64,000 nucleotides of DNA from Gordonia iterans (GTDB taxonomy: Bacteria > Actinomycetota > Actinomycetes > Mycobacteriales > Mycobacteriaceae). Of the stretch, positions 36,626 through 45,569 are shown in pieces. The translations under genes were made by a program, and so were the position numbers. The stretch spans positions 3,596,001 to 3,660,000 of the forward strand of contig NZ_CP027433.1 of NCBI RefSeq assembly GCF_002993285.1. Reading direction: 5' to 3'. Each line of letters begins with the position of its first letter. The stretch's first letter is position 1. The notes under the pieces are model-generated. The model was not told the origin of the DNA and did no database searches. It saw only the letters and a program-made list of their open reading frames with translations.

Positions 36626-37783
36626 TCAGTAGCTCTTCGGCAGGCCGAGGCTCGCCTGCGCCACGAAGTTGAGGATCATCTCGCGGCTCACCGGCGCGAT
36701 CTTGGCGATCCGGGACAGGGTGATCATCGGGGCGAGGCCGTACTCGACGGTGAGGCCGTTGCCGCCCATCGAGTGGATGGCCTGGTCGACGGCGGCCACC
36801 GCGGCGTCGGCCGCGAGCAGCTTGGCCATGTTGGCCGGTTCGGCAGCGCCCCAGTCGTCGCCGGCGTCGTACAGGGCGGCGGCCTTCTGCATCATCAGTT
36901 TGGCCGCTTCCAGGTCGATCTTGATCTTGGCGAGCGGGTGCGCGATGGCCTGGTGCGTCGCGATCGGCGCCTTCCACACGGTCCGGTCGTTGACGTACGC
37001 GACGGCCTTCTCCAGGGCGTAGCGGGCCATGCCCACGGCCGACGCCGAGGCCATGATGCGCTCGGGGTTCAGGCCCGCGAACAGCTGGCTGAGCGCGGCG
37101 TCCTCCGAGCCGACGAGCGCGTCCGCGGGCAGTCGGACGTCGTCGAGGAACAAGCTGAACTGCTTCTCCGGGTTCAGCAGCTCCATCTCGATCATCGTGT
37201 ACTCGAAACCCGGCGCGTCGGTCGGCACGATGAACAGCGCCGGCTTCAGCTTGCCGGTCTTGGCGTCCTCGGTGCGCGCGACGATCAGGACCGCGTCGGC
37301 CTGGTCGACCCCCGAGATGAACACCTTCTGCCCGGACAGGAGCCACTCGTCGCCGTCTCGCCGGGCCGTGGTGGTGATCATGTGCGAATTGGAGCCCGCG
37401 TCGGGTTCGGTGATGCCGAACGCCATCGTGATGGAGCCGTCGGCCAGACCCGGGATCCAGCGTTCCTTCTGCGCGTCGGTGCCGAAGCGCGCGATGATGT
37501 TGCCGCAGATCGCCGGCGACACCACCAGCATCAGCAGGCCGGTGCCCGACGCAGCGAGCTCCTCCATCACGATGGCGAGCTCGGTCATGCCCGCGCCGCC
37601 CCCGCCGTACTCCTCCGGCAGGTTGACTCCGATGAAGCCGAGCTCGCCGGCCTCACGCCAGAGCTCATCGGTCTTGCGGCCCTGCCGGGCGCAGTCCTGG
37701 AAGTACTGCGGCCCGTACTTGGCGCCGAGCGCGGAGACGGCGGCGCGGAGCTCGGTCTGCTCGGCGGTTTCGGTGAAATCCAT
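36626..37783 (-). CDS. Acyl-CoA dehydrogenase (FadE12-like)
   Basis: A 385-residue flavoprotein that introduces the alpha-beta double bond of an acyl-CoA. The FAD blocks AFGITEPDAGSNSHMI and GQKVFISG are intact. The usual catalytic YEGT Glu motif near the C-terminus is not visible (APVSREMILN occupies the place), so the base may lie elsewhere, as in isovaleryl-CoA-type enzymes. The ATG at 37781-37783 begins the conserved FTETAEQTELRAAV; the frame is open upstream in antisense to the carboxylase gene. It lies 15 bp before the crotonase gene. Confidence 0.88.
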   Translation of the reverse strand: MDFTETAEQTELRAAVSALGAKYGPQYFQDCARQGRKTDELWREAGELGFIGVNLPEEYGGGGAGMTELAIVMEELAASGTGLLMLVVSPAICGNIIARFGTDAQKERWIPGLADGSITMAFGITEPDAGSNSHMITTTARRDGDEWLLSGQKVFISGVDQADAVLIVARTEDAKTGKLKPALFIVPTDAPGFEYTMIEMELLNPEKQFSLFLDDVRLPADALVGSEDAALSQLFAGLNPERIMASASAVGMARYALEKAVAYVNDRTVWKAPIATHQAIAHPLAKIKIDLEAAKLMMQKAAALYDAGDDWGAAEPANMAKLLAADAAVAAVDQAIHSMGGNGLTVEYGLAPMITLSRIAKIAPVSREMILNFVAQASLGLPKSY

Positions 37784-37797
37784 GGTGTGTCTTTCTG

Positions 37798-39837
37798 TTA
37801 CGCGTCCGCGTCGGCGGACTCGGTGGCCTCTTCTTCGGAGATGACGGCGAGTACGTCGCCGACGGACAGCTGGCGTCCCTCGCTGACGGCGAGGACTGCG
37901 ACGACGCCGTCGCTCGGCGCACTGATGGTGTGCTCCATCTTCATCGCCTCCAGCCACAGCAGCGGCTGGCCCGCGGTCACCCGATCGCCCTCGGCGACGG
38001 CGACGCGGATCACCGACCCGGGCATGGGCGCCAACAGCGACCCGGGTCGCTGCACCGTCGCTGGATCGACGTACCGCGGCGCCCTCGTCAGGACGACGGA
38101 CGCACCCGGCCAGTCGACGAACACCTGATCGCCGACGACATCGACCGCGTACCGCCGCGCGACGCCGTCGACCAGGAGCACCGTCTCGCCCGGTGTCCAG
38201 GACACTGCCTCGACCCCGTCGTCGTCGGGGAGCTCGACGACCCCGCGCACGATCCGGTAGCGGACCTCGATCTCAGACCCGCCCGGCTCCTCGCTCCTCG
38301 TGCCGTCGTGGAGCGGAGTGACGAGACGTGTCGAAAGGTACTTCCTGGACTGGTATCCCGACGGGAGGTTCCGCCACCCGGACGGGATCCCGCCGAGCAC
38401 CGTCGCCTCGGCACGAGCGGCCGCCGACTGCGCCAGGGCCGCAGCCACCGCCGCGATCCGTTCCGCGCGCTCGTCCGCAAGACCTGCCGAAAGCTTTTCC
38501 AGCCCAATGGTTTCGAGGTACGCGGTGTCGGTGTCGCCGGTGAGGTATTGCTCCTCGCGAAGGATGTTCACCAGCAGGTCGCGGTTGGTCACCAGTCCGT
38601 GGATCCGGGCGTCGGAGAGCGCGCGGGCCAGCATGGCCGCGGCGCGGCGGCGCGTCGGCGCCCAGGAGATCACCTTCGCCAGCATGGGGTCGTAATAGGT
38701 GGAGATCTCGCTGCCGTCGGCGATACCGGAGTCGACCCGGATACCCGGTCGGCTCAGCAGCCCGAAGTGCACGTCGGCGGGGATGTCGATCGTGTGCACC
38801 GTGCCCGACTGCGGCTGCCAGTCACGCGCCGGGTCCTCGGCGTAGAGCCGCACCTCGATGGAATGACCGGTGTGCGAGGGCTCTTCGCCCTCCAGCGGCT
38901 CGCCCTGGGCGACCCGGAGCTGCCACTGGACCAGGTCCAGCCCGGTCGTCAGCTCGGTGACGGGATGTTCCACCTGCAGCCGCGTGTTGGTCTCCAGGAA
39001 GAAGAAGCGGCCCTTCGAGTCGGCGAGGAACTCCACGGTCCCGGCGCCCACGTATCCGATGGACGACGCCGCGGTGCGCGCCGCGTCGTACAACTCGGCC
39101 CGCATGCTCCCGCCGATTCGCTCGACCAGCGGCGCCGGGGCCTCCTCGACCACCTTCTGGTGGCGGCGCTGGATGGAGCATTCGCGCTCGCCGACCGCCC
39201 ACACGCTGCCGTGCTGGTCGGCCATCACCTGCACCTCGATGTGGTGCCCGCGCTCGATGTACGGTTCGCAGAACACGGTCGGATCGCCGAACGCCGACTC
39301 GGCTTCGCGGGCGGCCGCGGCGACGGCGTCGTCGAGCTCGCTGAGTTCGGAGACGATGCGCATGCCTCGGCCGCCGCCGCCGGCCGAGGCCTTGATGAGC
39401 AGCGGAAGATCAGCTTCGGTGACGGTCGCGGGATCCAGGTCCGACAGCACCGGGACGCCCGCCGCGGCCATCGCCTCCTTGGCGTTGACCTTGGAGCCCA
39501 TCGCGACGATCGACGACGGCGGTGGACCGATCCAGGTCAGTCCTGCGTCGATCACCGCCTGGGCGAATTCGGCGTTCTCCGAAAGGAATCCGTAACCCGG
39601 ATGGATCGCGTCGGCACCGGCGCTCCGCGCCGCGGCGATCACCTGGTCGCCGCGCAGATAGGTCTCCGCAGAGGTCGACCCGGGCAACCGGACCGCGGCG
39701 TCGGCGGCCCGCACGTGCGGCGCGTCCGCGTCGGGGTCGGAGTAGACGGCCACCGTGCCGATGCCCATCGCGCGGCAGGTCTCGAACACCCGGCAGGCGA
39801 TCTCGCCGCGGTTGGCCACGAGGACGGAGGTGATCAC
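37798..39837 (-). CDS. Acyl-CoA carboxylase alpha subunit (biotin carboxylase + biotin carrier), AccA2-like
   Basis: A 679-residue two-function subunit. The biotin carboxylase part (about 1-450) starts ITSVLVANRGEIACRVFETC and has the ATP loop KASAGGGGRGMR and FFLETNTRLQVEHPVTE. The carrier part ends with LEAMKMEH (biotin Lys at about 632). Between them, around residues 500-517, the protein reads STRLVTPLHDGTRSEEPGGS, encoded by DNA that matches the dispersed repeat found in intergenic arrays. The start is GTG 39837, overlapping the stop of a repeat-encoded mini-ORF, with GAGGAG about 8 nt upstream. Confidence 0.92.
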   Translation of the reverse strand: MITSVLVANRGEIACRVFETCRAMGIGTVAVYSDPDADAPHVRAADAAVRLPGSTSAETYLRGDQVIAAARSAGADAIHPGYGFLSENAEFAQAVIDAGLTWIGPPPSSIVAMGSKVNAKEAMAAAGVPVLSDLDPATVTEADLPLLIKASAGGGGRGMRIVSELSELDDAVAAAAREAESAFGDPTVFCEPYIERGHHIEVQVMADQHGSVWAVGERECSIQRRHQKVVEEAPAPLVERIGGSMRAELYDAARTAASSIGYVGAGTVEFLADSKGRFFFLETNTRLQVEHPVTELTTGLDLVQWQLRVAQGEPLEGEEPSHTGHSIEVRLYAEDPARDWQPQSGTVHTIDIPADVHFGLLSRPGIRVDSGIADGSEISTYYDPMLAKVISWAPTRRRAAAMLARALSDARIHGLVTNRDLLVNILREEQYLTGDTDTAYLETIGLEKLSAGLADERAERIAAVAAALAQSAAARAEATVLGGIPSGWRNLPSGYQSRKYLSTRLVTPLHDGTRSEEPGGSEIEVRYRIVRGVVELPDDDGVEAVSWTPGETVLLVDGVARRYAVDVVGDQVFVDWPGASVVLTRAPRYVDPATVQRPGSLLAPMPGSVIRVAVAEGDRVTAGQPLLWLEAMKMEHTISAPSDGVVAVLAVSEGRQLSVGDVLAVISEEEATESADADA
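38288..38338. repeat. Dispersed repeat copy inside the carboxylase alpha gene
   Basis: On the minus strand this stretch begins CCTTTCGACACG and ends GAGGAGCGAGG, the same borders as the element leading the intergenic array at 45.55 kb (CCTTTCGACACGGCTCGT, then AAGGAGCGAGG). The copy is in frame and adds a hydrophilic linker between the carboxylase and carrier domains. Confidence 0.6.
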
Positions 39838-39962
39838 TGCGTCTGCTCCTCGAGCTTGGTCTGCTCCTTGAGCTTGGTCTGCTCCTTGAGCTTGGTCTGC
39901 TCCTTGAGCTTGGTCTGCTCCTTGAGCTTGGTCTGCTCCTTGAGCTTGTCGAAAGGATTCAT
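39834..39962 (-). CDS. Possible 42-residue leader ORF made of KLKEQT repeats
   Basis: An ATG at 39960-39962 opens a frame reading MNPFD followed by five KLKEQT units and a variant KLEEQT, then Q and a stop that overlaps the GTG of the carboxylase alpha gene (GTGA). The peptide would be a highly charged helix or coiled coil. It may be only the translated face of the 18-bp DNA repeat, but the continuous frame and start-stop overlap would couple its translation to the carboxylase. No family is recognised. Confidence 0.35.
   Translation of the reverse strand: MNPFDKLKEQTKLKEQTKLKEQTKLKEQTKLKEQTKLEEQTQ
39848..39956. repeat. 18-bp tandem repeat between the carboxylase subunit genes
   Basis: Six units of TCCTTGAGCTTGGTCTGC (the one nearest the alpha gene has TCCTCGAG) plus a partial seventh that runs into the dispersed sequence GAGCTTGTCGAAAGG. 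On the coding strand each unit contains AAGGAG, a ribosome-site-like sequence. The gap between the two subunit genes is 132 bp and is almost entirely this array. Confidence 0.92.
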
Positions 39963-39969
39963 CGTTTCC

Positions 39970-41568
39970 TCACATCCGGAAGACGCCGAAGTTGCTGGTG
40001 CCCTCGACCGGGGCATTGGCAATCGCGGACAGGGACATCCCGAGCACCGAACGCGTGTCCCGGGGATCGATCACGCCGTCGTCGTACAGCATTCCGGACA
40101 GGAACATCGGGACGGACTCGGCTTCGATCTGCGCCTCGATCATGGCGCGCATTCCGGCGTCGGCCTCCTCGTCGACCACACCGCCCTTGGCCTCGGTGGA
40201 GGCGCGCATGACGATCGAGATCACGCCAGCAAGCTGAGCGCCGCCCATGACGGCCGACTTGGCGCTGGGCCAGACGAACAGGAAGCGCGGGTCGTACGCG
40301 CGGCCGCACATCCCGTAGTGGCCGGCGCCGTAGCTCGCGCCCATCAGCACCGACAGGTGCGGGACGGTCGAGTTGGAGACCGCGTTGATCATCATCGAGC
40401 CATGCTTGATGATGCCGCCCTGCTCGTACTCCTTGCCGACCATGTACCCGGTGGTGTTGTGCAGGAACAGCAGCGGGGTGTTCGCGCGGTTGGCGAGCTG
40501 GATGAACTGGGTGGCCTTCTGCGACTCGGCGCTGAACAGCACGCCCTGGGCGTTGGCCAGGATGCCCACCGGGTACCCGTGGATCTTGGCCCAGCCGGTG
40601 CACAACGAGGTGCCGTACTCGGCCTTGAACTCGTCGAAATCGCTGTCGTCGACGATCCGGGCGATCACCTCGCGCGGATCGAACGGGACCTTCAGGTCGC
40701 TCGGCACGATGCCCAGCAGATCCTCGGAGCTGTAGCGCGGCTCGGCCACCTCGGCCGACGGCGCCGGCCCCTTCTTCCGCCAGTTGAGCCGGCCGACGAT
40801 GCGCCGCCCGATGCGGACCGCGTCCTGCTCGTCCTCAGCCAGGTAATCGCCCAGCCCGGAGACGCGGGCGTGCATCTCCGCGCCGCCGAGCTCCTCGTCG
40901 TCGCTCTCCTCACCGGTGGCCATCTTGACCAGCGGCGGACCGCCGAGGAACACCTTGGAGCGTTCCTTGATCATCACCACGTGATCGCTCATGCCGGGCA
41001 CGTACGCGCCGCCGGCGGTCGAGTTGCCGAAGACCAGCGCGATGGTGGGGATACCCGCCGCGGAGAGCCGGGTGAGGTCGCGGAACATACGTCCGCCGGG
41101 GACGAAGACCTCCTTCTGCGTCGGCAGGTCGGCGCCTCCGGACTCGACCATGGAGACCACCGGAAGCCGGTTCTCCAGAGCGATGTCGTTGCAGCGCAGA
41201 ATCTTCCGCAGGGTCCAAGGGTTCGACGTCCCGCCCTTGACGGTCGGGTCGTTCGCGACGATCAGACATTCGACGCCCTCCACCACGCCGATCCCGACGA
41301 CGATGGAGGCGCCCACCGCGAACTGCGAGCCGTACGCCGCCAGCGGGCACAGCTCCAGGAACGGGGAATCCTCGTCGATCAGCAGCTCGATGCGCTCGCG
41401 CGGAAGAAGCTTGCCGCGCTTGCGATGCCGGGCGACGGACCGCTCGCCCCCGCCCTCGAGGACCTTGCGGAACTCGACGTCGAGATCGGCGAGCTTGGCG
41501 TTCATCGCCTCCACGTTGGCGACGAACTCCGGCGAGTCGGTGTCAATCTTGCTCTGCAGAACGGTCAC
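39970..41568 (-). CDS. Acyl-CoA carboxylase beta subunit, carboxyltransferase (AccD2-like)
   Basis: A 532-residue carboxyltransferase. Marks are RHRKRGKLLPRERIELLIDE, VVSMVESGGADLPTQ, GNSTAGGAYVPGMSDH, FLHNTTGYMVGKEYE and SYGAGHYGMCGRAYDPRF, typical of the methylcrotonyl/geranyl-CoA carboxylase branch. The frame continues upstream to 41757 but the GTG at 41568 was chosen because it overlaps the upstream dehydrogenase stop (GTGA) and begins the family-typical VLQSKIDTDSPEF. With the alpha subunit it should carboxylate a branched or unsaturated acyl-CoA. Confidence 0.92.
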   Translation of the reverse strand: MTVLQSKIDTDSPEFVANVEAMNAKLADLDVEFRKVLEGGGERSVARHRKRGKLLPRERIELLIDEDSPFLELCPLAAYGSQFAVGASIVVGIGVVEGVECLIVANDPTVKGGTSNPWTLRKILRCNDIALENRLPVVSMVESGGADLPTQKEVFVPGGRMFRDLTRLSAAGIPTIALVFGNSTAGGAYVPGMSDHVVMIKERSKVFLGGPPLVKMATGEESDDEELGGAEMHARVSGLGDYLAEDEQDAVRIGRRIVGRLNWRKKGPAPSAEVAEPRYSSEDLLGIVPSDLKVPFDPREVIARIVDDSDFDEFKAEYGTSLCTGWAKIHGYPVGILANAQGVLFSAESQKATQFIQLANRANTPLLFLHNTTGYMVGKEYEQGGIIKHGSMMINAVSNSTVPHLSVLMGASYGAGHYGMCGRAYDPRFLFVWPSAKSAVMGGAQLAGVISIVMRASTEAKGGVVDEEADAGMRAMIEAQIEAESVPMFLSGMLYDDGVIDPRDTRSVLGMSLSAIANAPVEGTSNFGVFRM

Positions 41569-42755
41569 TGGTTCATCTCCCGTCGCTCCGCTCGCCCCGG
41601 TTGGTACCCCAATCGATTCGCGGCGAGAGTGCGGAGGATCTCCGTGGTGCCACCGCCGATGCCGATGATGCGGATGTCGCGGTACTGCCGCTCCACCTCG
41701 CTCTCCCGCATGTAGCCCATGCCGCCGAACAGCTGCACCGCCTTGTTCGCCACCCACTCGGCCGTCTCGACGGCGTCGTTCTTGGCGAAGCAGACTTCGG
41801 CGATCAGATCCTCATTGCCGCCGACGTAGGAGTCGACGAGTGCGCGCGTGTAGACGCGGGAGACGTCGATCCGCTGGGCCATCTCGGTGACCGTGTCCTG
41901 CACGTTCTGCCGGCTGATCAACGGCTTGCCGAAGGTCTCCCGGTTCCGCACCCACTCCAGGGTCAGATCCAGACAACGCTGCGCCTGCGAATAGGCCTGC
42001 ACCGCCAGGCCCACCCGCTCGGAAACGAAGGCCTGTGCGATCTGGAAGAAGCCCGAGTTCTCCGCTCCCACCAGGTTCTCCACCGGGACCCGGCAGTCGG
42101 CGAAAGAGAGCTCGGCGGTGTCCGAGCTGAGCCAGCCCATCTTGTCGAGCTTGCGGGCGACGCTGAATCCGGGCGTGCCCTTCTCCACGACCAGCAACGA
42201 GACTCCGGCCGCGCCGGGGCCCCCGGTGCGCACGGCGGCCACCACGAAGTCGGCGCGGACGGCCGAGGTGATGAAGGTCTTGGCGCCGTTGACCACGTAG
42301 TGGTCGCCGTCGCGCACCGCCGTCGTCTTCAGATGCCCGACGTCGCTGCCGCCGCTCGGCTCGGTGATGGCCAGGCTGCCGATCATGTCGCCGTCGATCG
42401 TGGGCCGCACCCACCTGTCGATCTGCGCGGGATCACCGGCCCGGATCAAGTGCGGCAGCGAGATGCCGCTGGTGAACAGCGAGGCGAACACGCCGCCGGC
42501 CACGCCCTGCTGGTGCAGTTCTTCGGTCAGGATGCAGACGTCGATCGCGTCGCCGCCGGTGCCGCCTGCCTCCTCCGGGTAGCCGAGTCCGATGAGGCCG
42601 AGTGCGGCGGCCTGCTTGTGGAGTTCGCGGGGCAGCAGGCCTTCGCGCTCCCACTCGTCCTGATACGGAAGGATGTGGCGCTGCGCGAAACCGGCGACGG
42701 TCTGACGCAACGCGAGCCGCTCGGGAGTCTCCCAGGCGGCGTTCGGGATGGGCAT
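41565..42755 (-). CDS. Acyl-CoA dehydrogenase (FadE13-like)
   Basis: A 396-residue flavoprotein. FAD blocks are SLAITEPSGGSDVGHLKT and NGAKTFITSAVRAD; the C-terminus has VQLFGGMGYMRESEVERQYR and GIGGGTTEILR, where the Glu of the usual YEGT motif is Gly. It overlaps the carboxyltransferase start by 4 nt. A ribosome site AAGGAGATCC precedes the ATG. In the cluster logic it provides the unsaturated acyl-CoA that is carboxylated. Confidence 0.9.
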   Translation of the reverse strand: MPIPNAAWETPERLALRQTVAGFAQRHILPYQDEWEREGLLPRELHKQAAALGLIGLGYPEEAGGTGGDAIDVCILTEELHQQGVAGGVFASLFTSGISLPHLIRAGDPAQIDRWVRPTIDGDMIGSLAITEPSGGSDVGHLKTTAVRDGDHYVVNGAKTFITSAVRADFVVAAVRTGGPGAAGVSLLVVEKGTPGFSVARKLDKMGWLSSDTAELSFADCRVPVENLVGAENSGFFQIAQAFVSERVGLAVQAYSQAQRCLDLTLEWVRNRETFGKPLISRQNVQDTVTEMAQRIDVSRVYTRALVDSYVGGNEDLIAEVCFAKNDAVETAEWVANKAVQLFGGMGYMRESEVERQYRDIRIIGIGGGTTEILRTLAANRLGYQPGRAERREMNQ

Positions 42756-42810
42756 GGATCTCCTTGATTCTTGTCGGACGGTGTTCTCGGATTTCGACTC
42801 AGTTCTCGGG

Positions 42811-42955
42811 TTTCGACTCGCTGCGCTCGCTCAACCATCGATGTGTGGAACCTGCTCGACGATCGAGCGAGCACCCGCCGACCGAACACGAGAGCCAGTC
42901 CGCGACCGGACGGATACCCGCCCATCGATGATTGAGCGAGCGAAGCGAGTCGAAA
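42811..42955. repeat. Inverted pair of 33-bp repeats
   Basis: TTTCGACTCGCTGCGCTCGC... at 42811-42843 recurs in inverted orientation at 42923-42955 with two mismatches. They fill most of the 217-bp gap between the acyl-CoA dehydrogenase and the AtuA-like gene and could form a large hairpin in the operon transcript. Confidence 0.85.
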
Positions 42956-42972
42956 TCACCCTCGTCGAGCTC

Positions 42973-44670
42973 TCAGCCGAGGAAGCGTTCGGGGACGGGG
43001 ACGTGACGCGAGCGCAGCCACTCGCCCAGACCCTTGGCCTGCGGATCGAACCGGACCTGTTCGGCGACGCCCCGGCCGAGGATCCCCTCGATCACGAAGT
43101 TCACCGCACGCAAGTTGGGCAACCGATACCGCTTCACCGTCAGTTCCGCGGCCTCGGGCAGCAGTTCCTTCAGTTTCTCGGTGGTCAGGAACTCGTCGAG
43201 CCACGCATACTCGTCGTCGCTGCGCGCCCACAAGCCGACGTTCGCACTGCCGCCCTTGTCGCCGCTGCGCGAGCCCGCGACCATCCCGAGCGGCACCCGC
43301 CGAGTGGTCCCCCAGTCGGTGTTCGACGACGGGGCGGGCGCATCGTCGTCGTAGGTCGGCGCGGCGCGTGCCGGGGAAGGATCGATCACCACGCTGACGC
43401 CGTCGGGCTGGATCACCCGGTGCTCGACGAGCGGGGCATCGACGTAGCCGGGCTCAAACACCGCGTACGGCGAGCCGTTTCCGGGCGGCCCGGTGAGCGT
43501 GAATCCCGGGTAGGTCGCGAGCGCGAGTTCCACGGCGACGTTGGAGAATCGGCGGCCCACCTTGGCCGGGTCGACGTCCCGCGCGACGACGTGGAGCATC
43601 GCGCTGGCCTGCTCCTCGTTGTCGGAGTCGGGGCGGTCGTGACGCACCAGGTTGAACTCCAGTTCGGCGGGGGGATCGGGCAGCGCGGCCCGGAACTGTT
43701 CCTCGAAGAGCGCCGCCTTCGCCTCGATGTCGAGGCCGGTGAGGATCACGGTGATCTCGTTGCGGGTGCCGGCGAGGTTGTTCAGCGACACCTTGAGCGT
43801 GTCCGGCGGCGCCTCGCCGGTCGCGGCGGAGATCGCGACGCGGTCCGGAGCCTCCTGCGTCAGCTGCACCGAGTCGAGCCGCGCGGTCACGTCCGGGTTG
43901 AAGTACCGGGGTCCGCCGACCTCGTAGAGCAGTTGCGAGGTGACGGTGCCGATCGTCACCGCGCCCCCGGTGCCCTCGTGCTTGGTGATCACCGACGAGC
44001 CGTCCGGGTGCAGTTCGGCGATCGGGAAACCCAAGTGCCCCATCGGGATCTCGGTGAAGAAGGAGTAGTTTCCGCCGGTGGCCTGCGCTCCGCACTCGAT
44101 CACGTGGCCGGCCACCACCGCGCCCGCGAGGGCATCGAGGTCGTCGTACCCCCACCCGAAGGCGGCCGCTGCCGGTCCGACGGTGAGCGAGGCGTCGGTG
44201 ACGCGACCGGTCACCACGACGTCGGCGCCGCGGGTCAGGGCCGTCTTGATGCCGAAGCCGCCGAGGTAGGCGTTCGCCGTCAGGGCGGGCCCGAGACCGA
44301 GCTCGTCGACGCGCTTGGAGAGGTCGTCGCCGGAGACGAAGGCGATCTGCGCGTCGAGGTTCTGGTCGGCCGCGAGTTCGCGCAGGGCGACGGCCAGGCC
44401 GTGCGGATTCAACCCGCCGGCGTTGACGACGATCTGCACGCCCCGATCGAGCGCCAGCGCCAGATTCTCCTTCATCTGGCGCAGGAAGGTCTTGGCGTAG
44501 CCCAGGGTCGGGTCCTTCATCCGGTCACGCCCGAGGATCAGCATGGTGAGCTCGGCCAGGTAGTCACCGGTGAGATAGTCGAGTTCACCGCCCTCGAGCA
44601 TCTCCTGCACAGCGCTGAACCGGTCTCCGTAGAAACCCGAGGCGTTGCCGATCCGTACGACGTCTTTCAT
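42973..44670 (-). CDS. AtuA-like protein (DUF1446 family)
   Basis: A 565-residue protein of the AtuA/DUF1446 family. It opens RIGNASGFYGDRFSAVQEML and has NAGGLNPHGLA, VTGRVTDASL, IECGAQATGGNYSFF and, near the C-terminus, SRSGDKGGSANVGLWAR. AtuA is needed for acyclic terpene utilisation in Pseudomonas, but its reaction is not established. In M. tuberculosis the homologue Rv0976c heads the same gene order (fadE13-accD2-accA2-fadE12-echA7). GGAGG lies upstream of the ATG, so it is probably the first or second gene of this operon. Confidence 0.88.
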   Translation of the reverse strand: MKDVVRIGNASGFYGDRFSAVQEMLEGGELDYLTGDYLAELTMLILGRDRMKDPTLGYAKTFLRQMKENLALALDRGVQIVVNAGGLNPHGLAVALRELAADQNLDAQIAFVSGDDLSKRVDELGLGPALTANAYLGGFGIKTALTRGADVVVTGRVTDASLTVGPAAAAFGWGYDDLDALAGAVVAGHVIECGAQATGGNYSFFTEIPMGHLGFPIAELHPDGSSVITKHEGTGGAVTIGTVTSQLLYEVGGPRYFNPDVTARLDSVQLTQEAPDRVAISAATGEAPPDTLKVSLNNLAGTRNEITVILTGLDIEAKAALFEEQFRAALPDPPAELEFNLVRHDRPDSDNEEQASAMLHVVARDVDPAKVGRRFSNVAVELALATYPGFTLTGPPGNGSPYAVFEPGYVDAPLVEHRVIQPDGVSVVIDPSPARAAPTYDDDAPAPSSNTDWGTTRRVPLGMVAGSRSGDKGGSANVGLWARSDDEYAWLDEFLTTEKLKELLPEAAELTVKRYRLPNLRAVNFVIEGILGRGVAEQVRFDPQAKGLGEWLRSRHVPVPERFLG

Positions 44671-44708
44671 GCGTAGTCAATCCTCCTGCGGTGGACGATG
44701 AGAGCGGC

Positions 44709-45497
44709 TCAGTGACCAGACGGGGCGCGGCCGCCGCCGGGCGGACCGGCGAACGCCTGGGCTATCGAGGCCCACTGGCGCGCGTCGTCGCCGATCAGTT
44801 CGATGTCCAGGTCGTCGAGATGCCGGCGCTGGGTGACCAGCGCGCAGAAGTCGAACGCCGGAGCGCGCACCACGTCGACGGCGTCCTCGGGCCCCCAGGT
44901 CCAGACCGCGCCCGACGGCGCGGTGACCTCGAACCGGAACTCCGCCTCCGGGACGGGCAGCTCGTTGACCGCGTAGGCGAAGTTCCGCGTACGCACGCCC
45001 AGGTGCGCGACGTTCCGGATCCGGTCGTCTTCGGCACGTTCGACGCCGAGCGCGTCGGCGACGTCGAGCCCGTGGGCCCAGGTCTCCATCAGGCGCGCGC
45101 TGGCCATCGAGGGCGCCGACATGGGCGGGCCGAACCACGGCAGCTTGGCGCCCTCGGGCACGGCCGCCAGCGCCCCGGCGAGTCGCCCGCGGGTACGCCG
45201 CCAGTCGGCGAGCAATTCCGCCGGGTCGCGCCGGGCCTCCTCCTCGGCGGCGGCGTCGACGAAACCCGTCGGATCGGTCCACGCGTGCTTCAGCAGCTCC
45301 GCGAAGGCGTCGGCGTCGGTGACGGCGACCAGGGAGGTCCGGTCGGTCCAGAGCAGGTGCCCGATCTGATGAGCGACGGTCCACCCGGCGGCCGGGGTGG
45401 GGGTGGCCCATTGGTCGGGCGCCAGCGGCGCGACCAGCGCGTCCAGCGACTCCGATTCGGCGTCGAGTGCAGAGACGAGTTCGTCTACGAGGGCCAT
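44709..45497 (-). CDS. TIGR03084 family protein (DinB/mycothiol-dependent maleylpyruvate isomerase fold)
   Basis: A 262-residue protein of the actinobacterial TIGR03084 group. The N-terminal four-helix part has [14 protein letters not shown] (metal-type His), and [15 protein letters not shown] supplies a second set of histidines. The C-terminal part [18 protein letters not shown] is typical of the group. It probably depends on mycothiol or a metal; the reaction is unknown. It stands 38 bp upstream of the AtuA-like gene on the same strand. The ATG at 45497 starts the conserved region; upstream in-frame starts (45536, 45560) would include operator-like sequence. Confidence 0.78.
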   Translation of the reverse strand: MALVDELVSALDAESESLDALVAPLAPDQWATPTPAAGWTVAHQIGHLLWTDRTSLVAVTDADAFAELLKHAWTDPTGFVDAAAEEEARRDPAELLADWRRTRGRLAGALAAVPEGAKLPWFGPPMSAPSMASARLMETWAHGLDVADALGVERAEDDRIRNVAHLGVRTRNFAYAVNELPVPEAEFRFEVTAPSGAVWTWGPEDAVDVVRAPAFDFCALVTQRRHLDDLDIELIGDDARQWASIAQAFAGPPGGGRAPSGH

Positions 45498-45525
45498 GCG
45501 TCGAGCGTCACACAGGCTCGCGAAA

Positions 45526-45549
45526 AAATCAAGCATGCACGCTTGTTTT
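45526..45549. promoter_or_regulatory. Candidate operator upstream of the TIGR03084/AtuA operon
   Basis: CAAGC-ATGCAC-GCTTG at 45530-45545, extended by A-rich and T-rich flanks to an imperfect 24-bp palindrome. It is at the upstream end of the acyl-CoA operon that ends with a TetR gene, so it is a candidate site for that regulator. Confidence 0.45.
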
Positions 45550-45569
45550 CCTTTCGACACGGCTCGTGC

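Noticed and set aside
41569..41757. Longer start for the carboxyltransferase beta subunit
   Set aside because: The extra 63 residues overlap the upstream dehydrogenase coding sequence in another frame and do not look like the family. The GTG overlapping the upstream stop is better.
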